Source: Taiwanofungus camphoratus (Eukaryota; Basidiomycota; Agaricomycetes; Polyporales; Taiwanofungaceae). Taken from it: a stretch of DNA of 64,000 bases. A program made the position numbers and the translations under genes. The first letter of the stretch is position 1. Each line of letters begins with the position of its first letter. The notes under the pieces were generated by a model. It worked only from the letters and a program-made list of their open reading frames with translations, did not search any database and had not been told where the DNA came from. Positions 56,576-64,000 of the stretch are shown in pieces. Where the stretch lies: contig CP021223.1 in assembly GCA_003999685.1 (NCBI GenBank), positions 1,426,001-1,490,000 on the forward strand, read 5' to 3'.

Positions 56576-57139
56576 TGATACAATTTCTTTCATCGTATAT
56601 CTTATCGGTCGGACCTCGGATCGGTCCCGTGACCTTTCGCTTCTAGGACGGGCCTCGGGTAGGCCCAGCTTCTTCGCGCAGCATCTTGACTCATCGCTGC
56701 TTACGGTACGGGCCCCGGACGGGCCCCGGTTACTCATGGACTCTGACTCATATCGGGCCCCACTTACACATTCCGTCTTACGCTTACTGATTGCTAATAC
56801 GGCCCGATGACTCATATCGTCTTACTTACGCTTACTCATGCTTACTCATGCTGATTCGTAGACCACGTGCCATGGTCCGTGCGCAGGGTAGAATACGTAT
56901 ATAAGGCCCTGTAGTTTGTAGGTCGAACCCTAAGTTCGATCTGGTTACCAAGTAGCTAGTTATCACTAGCAATCTTATACTCGTATCTTGCGACCTCTCG
57001 CTTCGTACCTGAGTACTCGCTCGACTCTATCGACTTCGCCCAGGAGGACATACGCAGTGTCCATAAAGCCTCACTACTATCTCTAGTAGCCAGGTCCTCA
57101 CGTTCGAGGCTTTCCGGTCGTTGATACCAGCTTGTATCA
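56576..57139 (+). repeat. 5' LTR of C2
   Basis: 564 bp, TGATACAA..TTGTATCA, tatataaggc box near 56900, and self-priming word taagttcgatct at 56931-56942. It is almost identical to the C1 LTRs. Confidence 0.95.
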
Positions 57140-57241
57140 AAAGATCGAACTTATTGCTAAGTCGCCCCTAGTCTTATCTAGTAGGGCTAACCGTTAGACA
57201 CCACGTCTACCATCGAGACAGTCGACCCCACCGCTTGGGGA

Positions 57242-58561
57242 TTGCCGACTCAAGTAAACAACGCGCCGCTTCTGTACGATCGTCTTCGTTGGACTTTCGT
57301 CGACCAGAACCTCGATCCGATCTACCCGAACTCTCCACTTGCGTGGGCAGGGACAATTTCGAATCGACGAGCACAGGAGAAATTAGCCTCCTACTTCAGA
57401 CGTAACCCTCCGCCAGACGGAAGAGACCCAGCTGGTTTCTTTCCCGCGTCAATACCCTCGACACCGTTGATAGCCACCCCGACCACTCCCACGTTTCCAT
57501 CACTTCCTTCCACCCCCGTAACACCTACCACCCCTACCACGATGGCTACTATCGCAACAATGACCAGGGCGGAGCTCGAGGCGCTTATAGCGCACCTTTC
57601 GGCGCAACAGCATCAGGGGAGTCGACCCCTTAAGCTCGACATTCCTGCACCAGAGCCGTTCACTGGGCAAGGAGAAGATCTGGAGCGTTTCCTCCAGCGG
57701 GTGGAGCACTACCTCACTGCCACCAACAATCAAGGGTTAAGCGATGATGCAAAGATCGCTTACACGGTCGCTCTCATGAAAGGAGGGCAGGACGCACGTA
57801 TCTGGCGCGATACGTTTTACGAACGGGCCGCGGGAGGGCATGCTCCCTACGCTAGCTGGGACGTATTCAAGGCGAGCTTGCGACTCGCGTTCCCCGAGCA
57901 CGAAGGAGTCCAGAGGGCTCACCAAGTGCTAATGGAGTTGCCGGCCAAGCAACTAAACAAGAAGACCAGGGTCAGTACGAAGATGTACGTGGAAAGGTTC
58001 CGACTCCTGGCAGAGAAGGCCAAGTTAAAGGACGCTTTCACGAGCCTCCAAGGCCAACGCACCGAGAACGATTACCCCACGTTGAGGGCGATCTTCATCA
58101 AAGGTCTGGACCGCCAGATCTACACGACACTCGCTGGTCGCACCAACACGGAACGACCCAACTCCATGGAAAAATGGTACGCCGACGTCCTTCATCTCGA
58201 CGCCGTTTACAGAGGGATCGACCAAACCCTCTCCGCTACCGACGACGACTACGGCGAACCCATGGAAGTGGACGCACTCGTTACCCCGCGTCCCACACCG
58301 TTCACTAAGAAGTGGGAGGACGGATGCAACCTTAGCGAGAAAGAAAGGAAGTACCACATGGACAATCGCCTATGTTTCTACTGCCACAAGGGAGGGCACG
58401 CGGTGCGCAAGTGTCCGAAGAAGACGGCCAAAACTGGTCAAAGGAGTACCTCGAAGGAACCCGAGGCACGATCCCCCATGGACTTCCGCTCGTACATCAA
58501 GACGCTCTCATCAGATGAGAAAAGGGCGATGTTCGAGGAGTTAGGAACGGAGGATTTTTAA
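57242..58561 (+). CDS. C2 Gag
   Basis: 439 residues, co-linear with C1 Gag: Pro/Thr-rich N-terminus, capsid-like middle (PEPFTGQGEDLERFLQRVE), a knuckle CFYCHKGGHAVRKC near residue 378 and the same end (EELGTEDF). The stop lies in the same gatttttaaagg word. Differences from C1 Gag are patchy: dense in the Pro/Thr region and around the ALKDAF/TSLQGQ segment, near zero between. Confidence 0.93.
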   Translation: MPTQVNNAPLLYDRLRWTFVDQNLDPIYPNSPLAWAGTISNRRAQEKLASYFRRNPPPDGRDPAGFFPASIPSTPLIATPTTPTFPSLPSTPVTPTTPTTMATIATMTRAELEALIAHLSAQQHQGSRPLKLDIPAPEPFTGQGEDLERFLQRVEHYLTATNNQGLSDDAKIAYTVALMKGGQDARIWRDTFYERAAGGHAPYASWDVFKASLRLAFPEHEGVQRAHQVLMELPAKQLNKKTRVSTKMYVERFRLLAEKAKLKDAFTSLQGQRTENDYPTLRAIFIKGLDRQIYTTLAGRTNTERPNSMEKWYADVLHLDAVYRGIDQTLSATDDDYGEPMEVDALVTPRPTPFTKKWEDGCNLSEKERKYHMDNRLCFYCHKGGHAVRKCPKKTAKTGQRSTSKEPEARSPMDFRSYIKTLSSDEKRAMFEELGTEDF

Positions 58562-58605
58562 AGGGGCAGGGTGAGCCGACGCAACCACTGCCCGTATCCA
58601 TTTCA

Positions 58606-61600
58606 TTGTCCCGTGTTGTACTTGTAGTCCGGAATGACAGAGCTTTGCACATTCCGATTACTGTGGGACGAAAAGCCGTCGAAGCCCGCGCCTTCATCGA
58701 TAGTGGCGCATCGGGAATATTCGTGCATCCACGATTTGTCAAGGAACACAAGTTACGGACTGAGGCGCTACCACGCCCAATACCGGTGTTCAACGTGGAC
58801 GGCACTGCCAACAAGCAAGCGCTCATTAACAAACGAGCCTTGCTATCGTACAAAATCGGGAATGAGCCCCGGTTTGTCAAAGCATACGTGGCCAGTATAG
58901 GAAACGAAGACGTCATCTTCGGACATACTTGGCTCAAACTCGAGAACCCCAGTATCGACTGGAAGGGAGGTCGTGTGGAACTGAAGCACCGCATGACCCT
59001 GCAGGAATCTCGAGAGTGGAAGAAGGGGATCATCGCGCAACGAGTAGCGCGACTGGAGCTGAAGAAACTAGCGGAACGAGAACAGGAAGAAGCCCTGGAT
59101 CCCGTGCTAGACTATGAGGTAGACTGGTCAGCACCCCCTTGTCCACAAGTAGCGGCCTTCCTCGCCGAACGAGACAAACGCCTCAAGCAACAATGGCAGC
59201 CCACCATTGAGGAGGTAGAGGACGAAGGAGACTTCGAGGTGATCGACACCATGTCTCCTGTCTTGCCAACGACAGACATGCCTAGGCAGACAGCACGCCG
59301 CGACATCCCAGTCGCACCCCTGGTAGAGGAATCGGTCAACGGTATCACACTGGATCAGGCGATGGAAACGATCGACGACGATGAACTGGTTATAGCGTTC
59401 ATCGAGGGAGACGATCGGATCACGACATATGGACGAAACTCATACCCCGCGTATCGAGACGCACCCCTTACGGAGGAGAAGTACCCTCTCGACGGAACCT
59501 ATCGGCGTCTAGAAAACGGTCTTATTTGGCAGGTTACGCACGACATTGGTCGACTCACCACATCCACGGAACTCGCTATCAAGGAACACGCTCTGAAAGA
59601 GGAGAAACCGGTCACGGAACTCGTCCCCGAGTACCTCCACGACCTCCTCCCAGTGTTCGACAAAGCCAAGGCAGCGAGACTTCCCAGACATTCAGAGTTC
59701 GACCACGAAATAAACCTCAAGCCGGATTTCAAGGACTTCAAGCAGTCGACGTATTCTCTTAACCGGGATCAACGAGCGGAACTGGACAAGTTCCTCGAAG
59801 AGAATATAGAGAAGGGATACATCCGACCGTCCAAATCGCCACTCGCAAGTCCGTTCTTCTTCGTGGATAAGAAGGACGGCGGATACCGACCTTGCCAGGA
59901 CTATAGGGAACTCAACGAGGGAACGATCAAAGACAGATACCCTCTTCCCCTCGTAACAGAGCTTCTAGAACGCCTCAATAACGCCACGATCTTCACAAAG
60001 ATGGACCTTCGTCAAGGATACAACAACCTTCGCATCAAGGAAGGTGACGAATGGAAAGCGGCTTTCGGCGTTCCAGCAGCTGGGGAAGGACCTCCCTCGT
60101 TCTACGAACCCCGGGTAATGTTCTTCGGGATGTGCAACTCACCGGCAACGTTCCAACGGATGATGAACACGGTCTTCGCAGACATGCTCAAGGAAGGATG
60201 GTTGGCAATCTATATGGACGACATCCTTATCTACTCGACAGACCCCGAGGAGCATAAGAAGCGAACACGGCGAGTTATCGAAAGACTTCGAGATAAGGAC
60301 CTGTATCTCAAACCGGAAAAGTGCAAATTCGACGTGCAAGAAGTCGAATTTTTAGGCATGATCATCAGACCCGGACAACTCGCCATGGACCCAGTCAAGG
60401 TAGCCGGCATCAAGGACTGGCCGATACCTAAGAACCTCAGGGAGGTTCGGTCGTTCATTGGATTTGGGAACTTCTACCGTCGGTTCATACACAGCTTCTC
60501 GCATCTGGCACAGCCTCTGGTCTCGCTTACGCGAAAGGACGTCAAATGGCACTGGGACGATGAACAACAGGAAGCTTTCGAGGCACTGAAGAAAGCTTTC
60601 CTGGAACAACCGGTCTTACAGATGCCCGACCCGGAGAAGCCGTTCGCGTTGGAAACGGATGCATCAAAGTTCGCCACGGGCGCCGTCCTCAGGCAAAAGG
60701 ACGACAACGGCGATTGGCATCCGTGTGGTTATATTTCCCAGAGTATGACACCAGCGGAACGAAACTACGACGTCTATGACCGGGAACTCATGGGCGTCAT
60801 GAGAGGCCTCAACGAATGGAGTCACCTTCTCATCGGAAGTCCGTACCCAGTCACGATCTATAGCGACCACAAGAATCTGACGTACTGGAAAACGGCACGG
60901 AATCTGAATCGGAGACAAGCACGATGGGCTCTTCGCTTGTCCGAATTCGATTACAGGTTAATTCACGTCCCGGGCACGCAAATGGTGCAAAGTGACGCGC
61001 TCTCCCGACGCCCCGACCACGACGACGGTTCATCAGACAACCAGGATGTAACCGTCCTACCAGACAAGGTATGGGCAGCAGCAATCGACACGAGTCTAAG
61101 GGCTTCCATCACGGAAGCATGCGTAAATGACTCGGTGTATACGGAAGGGATGCGCAATGCACGAAACGGCTCAAACGACCATTGGACAATTCGAGACGGA
61201 GACCTCCTCTACGATAATCGGGTGTATATTCCCCTGGACGAGGATCTACGACGACAAACGGTCTCGAATTACCACGACCTCCCCTCCGCCGGCCACCCTG
61301 GAATTCAGAAGACCCTCTCGTCTATTCGACGAGACTACTGGTGGCCTGGAATGGCTGACTTCGTCACGCGATACGTCAAAGGTTGCGGCACTTGCCAGCA
61401 AATGAAAGTTAACACGCACCCCACCCGACCAGCCCTACTCCCGATCAAATCCGCGCAGCACGCCACTCCGTTCAGTACATTCTGCTGCGATTTCATTACG
61501 GATTTGCCGACTTCGGAGGACTACGATTCAATATTGGTCGTTGTGGACCACGACCTTACGAAGGGGGTAATTTTCATTCCATGCAACAAGACGATTGACG

Positions 61601-62529
61601 CATCAGGAACAGCTGAGGCATTATATCGCGAGGTATACAAATGGTTTGGTCTTCCAGACAAGATCATTAGCGATCGAGGACCACAATTCGCATCAAAGGT
61701 ATTCCAGGAGCTCTGCCGTATGACCGGAGTCAAGTCAGCTATGAGCACTGCGTTCCACCCTCAAACGGACGGAGAGACGGAACGAGTCAACCAGGAACTG
61801 GAGATCTACCTGCGATGTTTCACGAGCAACAACCCGGACAATTGGTCGTCACTGCTGGGCTCAGCACAATTCGCTCACAACTCGCGTGAGCACTCAACCA
61901 CTAAGGCGTCACCCTTCAAGGTCATGATGGGCTATGAACCTCGAGGGATTCCCGTCGTACACCCCGGATCGGACACACCGGGCGCTGCTTATCGACTGCG
62001 GAACTTGCAGAAGATTCGGGAAGACGCACACTCAGCAATGGAGCTAGCACAGGCGGTGTTAGCAAGACGCGTGAAACCCAAAGGAACGGGTTTCCGCAAA
62101 GGACAAAAGGTATGGCTAGACTCACGAAACCTAAAGCTGCCATACCCGACGAGGAAGTTGGCTCCCAAGCGCGAGGGACCCTTCGAAATCACGGATGTTC
62201 TAGGACCGGTGTCTTACAAGCTGAAACTCCCGGCGACATGGCGAGTGCACCCCGTTTTCCACGCCGCACTTCTTTCGCCATACACCGAGACGGACACGCA
62301 TGGTCCCAACTACACGGAACCACCACCGGAGCTTATCAGCGGCGAAGATAACTACGAGGTCGAAGCTCTGGTCGGACATCGTGAGAATCGCCGAAGGAAT
62401 CGCCGAGAATACCGAGTCAGGTGGAAGGGTTACTCATCAGCGGATGACTCATGGGAACCGGAAGAGAACTTAACCGGTACTGCGGACGAGCTGCTAAATG
62501 CATATAAACAGCGCAAGAACCTACGATGA
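58606..62529 (+). CDS. C2 Pol: protease, RT, RNase H, integrase, chromodomain
   Basis: 1307 residues from the first in-frame Met (MSRVVLVVRND); the frame is open back to the gag stop. Domain order and motifs equal those of C1 Pol: [60 protein letters not shown] and the chromodomain EYRVRWKGYSSADDSWEPEENL. From about 60806 on, the nucleotide sequence is nearly identical to C1, while the 1-2 kb before it differ by several percent. Confidence 0.95.
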   Translation: MSRVVLVVRNDRALHIPITVGRKAVEARAFIDSGASGIFVHPRFVKEHKLRTEALPRPIPVFNVDGTANKQALINKRALLSYKIGNEPRFVKAYVASIGNEDVIFGHTWLKLENPSIDWKGGRVELKHRMTLQESREWKKGIIAQRVARLELKKLAEREQEEALDPVLDYEVDWSAPPCPQVAAFLAERDKRLKQQWQPTIEEVEDEGDFEVIDTMSPVLPTTDMPRQTARRDIPVAPLVEESVNGITLDQAMETIDDDELVIAFIEGDDRITTYGRNSYPAYRDAPLTEEKYPLDGTYRRLENGLIWQVTHDIGRLTTSTELAIKEHALKEEKPVTELVPEYLHDLLPVFDKAKAARLPRHSEFDHEINLKPDFKDFKQSTYSLNRDQRAELDKFLEENIEKGYIRPSKSPLASPFFFVDKKDGGYRPCQDYRELNEGTIKDRYPLPLVTELLERLNNATIFTKMDLRQGYNNLRIKEGDEWKAAFGVPAAGEGPPSFYEPRVMFFGMCNSPATFQRMMNTVFADMLKEGWLAIYMDDILIYSTDPEEHKKRTRRVIERLRDKDLYLKPEKCKFDVQEVEFLGMIIRPGQLAMDPVKVAGIKDWPIPKNLREVRSFIGFGNFYRRFIHSFSHLAQPLVSLTRKDVKWHWDDEQQEAFEALKKAFLEQPVLQMPDPEKPFALETDASKFATGAVLRQKDDNGDWHPCGYISQSMTPAERNYDVYDRELMGVMRGLNEWSHLLIGSPYPVTIYSDHKNLTYWKTARNLNRRQARWALRLSEFDYRLIHVPGTQMVQSDALSRRPDHDDGSSDNQDVTVLPDKVWAAAIDTSLRASITEACVNDSVYTEGMRNARNGSNDHWTIRDGDLLYDNRVYIPLDEDLRRQTVSNYHDLPSAGHPGIQKTLSSIRRDYWWPGMADFVTRYVKGCGTCQQMKVNTHPTRPALLPIKSAQHATPFSTFCCDFITDLPTSEDYDSILVVVDHDLTKGVIFIPCNKTIDASGTAEALYREVYKWFGLPDKIISDRGPQFASKVFQELCRMTGVKSAMSTAFHPQTDGETERVNQELEIYLRCFTSNNPDNWSSLLGSAQFAHNSREHSTTKASPFKVMMGYEPRGIPVVHPGSDTPGAAYRLRNLQKIREDAHSAMELAQAVLARRVKPKGTGFRKGQKVWLDSRNLKLPYPTRKLAPKREGPFEITDVLGPVSYKLKLPATWRVHPVFHAALLSPYTETDTHGPNYTEPPPELISGEDNYEVEALVGHRENRRRNRREYRVRWKGYSSADDSWEPEENLTGTADELLNAYKQRKNLR

Positions 62530-62568
62530 GAAAAAGGAAGTCGCATTTTCACCCCACTCATCGCTCGC

Positions 62569-62823
62569 ATGTCTCAGTCAAACGGTCCTTCATCCTCGTT
62601 CACTCGCTACGGTCCATGCTACCTATGTGGTAGTACTCGTCACTCGCACAGGACGTGCCCCGACTACAAATGTCTCCGCTGTAGTCGCCCGTCGCCTGGG
62701 CACTTTACGCGCGAATGCACCGCCGTCAACTACGCATTCGCCAACGACCCGGAACCGCCGTATCATCCAGAGTGGTTCCTGCATGTCGTTAAACTGCGAG
62801 GGAACGACCGTGCACGTCGTTAA
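62569..62823 (+). CDS. C2 third ORF: double zinc-knuckle protein
   Basis: 84 residues (MSQSNGPSSS start), with CYLCGSTRHSHRTC and CLRCSRPSPGHFTREC followed by a basic end. It differs from the C1 version by one residue in the shared part. Here the ATG that overlaps the pol stop does not lead into this frame because of a one-base length difference between the copies, which favours MSQSN as the true start. Confidence 0.7.
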   Translation: MSQSNGPSSSFTRYGPCYLCGSTRHSHRTCPDYKCLRCSRPSPGHFTRECTAVNYAFANDPEPPYHPEWFLHVVKLRGNDRARR

Positions 62824-63174
62824 ACTGCAACGTACGACCGACACGTCGTAAAACTGTAAAAGTTCGAGCTGAAAGGATGCTCGCGGTTGGAGGGGTCATC
62901 CCCTATGGGTTCAAGGGTCATCCCTTATAGGTCGCGGTGAAACACCCGCTCGTTACTTCCAGGAAAGTCTTCAAGTTCGTCCTGGGAAGTTCGTCAAGTC
63001 CGTCGTCGCTCATCAAAAAGTTCAATTCTGGATGCGACACGTTCCCCCGTTGGAGTTTAGTTGATTGACCAGGCGTTCAATCATAAGTAGGGGGGTAATG
63101 ATACAATTTCTTTCATCGTATATCTTATCGGTCGGACCTCGGATCGGTCCCGTGACCTTTCGCTTCTAGGACGG

Positions 63175-64000
63175 TGATACGACCTAGGGGACCCTGGTAC
63201 CTAGGGAGTGCTCCGCAACGTGGCTGGGGGTAGTGTGATAACTGTGAGGGTGTGAGGGTAGGAGCTACAACCTGTATGATACCGGGAAACCTGTATGTCT
63301 TGTTTTTGTAAGTAGGGGAGTAAGGGGTCAAGGGTCCTGCACAACAGGATCTTGTTCCTAAGTGCTATACTATCCCTAAGGCCTTGCGAGGCCCTCCGAA
63401 GTATGCGAAGTTCTTCGAGGTTTTGCGAAGTCCTTCGAAGTTTTAGCTAAATCGCGCGAGCTGACTTCGTAGATACTGCGAAATCCTTCTGGTTAGAGTT
63501 AGCTAAAGGGCGTAAGGTTTTGGAGTTTGTTAGAGCGAAGTGGGCGAGGTTTGGCTAGCGTAGGAGACCTGTAGGAGAGGTCGGAGAGTTCGAGGGCGTA
63601 GAGAGATGTACTATAGCCTGTAACTAAGGCTATGGGAGGGTCGTAGGGCTATTCGTAGGACGTAGGGATAACGCAACGTGAGCCTAAGGGTATAACTAAG
63701 GCGGAGGCCCACCGGATAGGTGCTATAAAAGGTGCTGAAGGGTGCGAAGTCACGGCGACTTTCGTAGATGGTAGTGCGTAGTTCGGGAAGCGTAGACGTA
63801 GTTCGTAGCTATATCGCGAGCGTAGACGTAGTTCAAAGGTACTGAAACGAAGCTGGGGTGGAGACTTAGGGACCTTAGGACCGTTCCTAAGGTTGTACTC
63901 GCGGCGCTTTTCCTGAGATCGGAGCTACAGGGGAACTGGTATTCCAAAGAGAGAAGCGTGCACTGAGGGGTCTCTGTCGTACATAGTAAACTACCTCTGA
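63175..64000 (+). mobile_element. G3: third copy of the long LTR-like element (right end outside window)
   Basis: Begins TGATACGACCTAGGGG inside the C2 3' LTR after gacgg and is co-linear with the first ~850 bp of G1 and G2. It is clearly richer in CpG (for example cgcgagctgacttcg) than G1 and G2, so it is the youngest copy. As it interrupts a young element, it is the latest insertion visible in the window. No gene is supported. Confidence 0.85.

Larger units (their letters stand above)
56576..63174 (+). mobile_element. Ty3 chromovirus C2, 3' LTR interrupted by G3
   Basis: Sister of C1: 5' LTR 56576-57139 (564 bp), primer site 57142-57153, gag 57242-58561, pol 58606-62529, third ORF 62569-62823, polypurine tract and the first 76 bp of the 3' LTR (63099-63174), where G3 begins. 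Those 76 bp equal the start of the 5' LTR, including a variant (catcgtatatc) that C1 lacks. The main frames look whole. It inserted into the C relic after cccgt (56571-56575); the matching duplication would be beyond the window. Confidence 0.96.

Overview
This window is almost wholly a nest of LTR retrotransposons from a fungal genome, most likely a mushroom-forming basidiomycete (Agaricomycetes). The grounds are: Ty3 chromoviruses with a C-terminal chromodomain, a second Ty3 lineage with basidiomycete-type gag and pol, Ty1/copia elements, host-type genes with 49-65 bp GT..AG introns, and old copies that have lost CpG in a way that suggests cytosine methylation. No rRNA, tRNA, CRISPR array or single-copy housekeeping gene was seen.

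Layout. 1-2246: 3' end of a copia element (copia-1). 2247-13963: old Ty3 relic 'A', into which a 1.76 kb non-coding LTR-like element (G1) and two solo copia-1 LTRs have inserted. 13964-16331: unassigned sequence, a reversed long LTR ('E') and a Ty3 RNase H scrap. 16332-22026: a second copia on the minus strand (copia-2), with an unusual transmembrane ORF at its 3' end and a fold-back LTR. 22027-26120: host-type gene pair, with a minus-strand spliced gene and a plus-strand decayed spliced gene. 26120-26360: palindromic 34-bp minisatellite. 26485-36805: a chromodomain Ty3 relic ('D') invaded by a whole young chromovirus (C1, 27441-34531, exact 5-bp target duplication) and by a solo C LTR. 36806-38120: fragment of a multigene-family gene and a sister minisatellite. 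38130-42328: B-type LTR fragments with an E piece and G2. 42329-56575: an old C relic split by Ty3 element 'B' (43136-54160). 56576 onward: a second whole-looking chromovirus (C2), whose 3' LTR is interrupted at 63175 by G3, which runs off the window.

The most notable biology concerns genes carried inside the retroelements in addition to gag and pol. Ty3 lineage A/B carries, between pol and the 3' LTR, an antisense gene with four introns and a paired Cys-x2-Cys cluster. It reads as a complete 388-residue gene in B and as a relic in A. Chromovirus C carries a short sense ORF after pol with two zinc knuckles. Copia-2 carries a 125-residue single-pass membrane ORF. Chromovirus C also shows a 12-nt complement between its LTR and its primer-binding site, as in Tf1-type self-priming.

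Relative order of events can be read from nesting. The C relic is oldest, then B inserted into it, then C2 inserted into the relic, then G3 into C2. C1 is also recent, with one difference seen between its two 564-bp LTRs.
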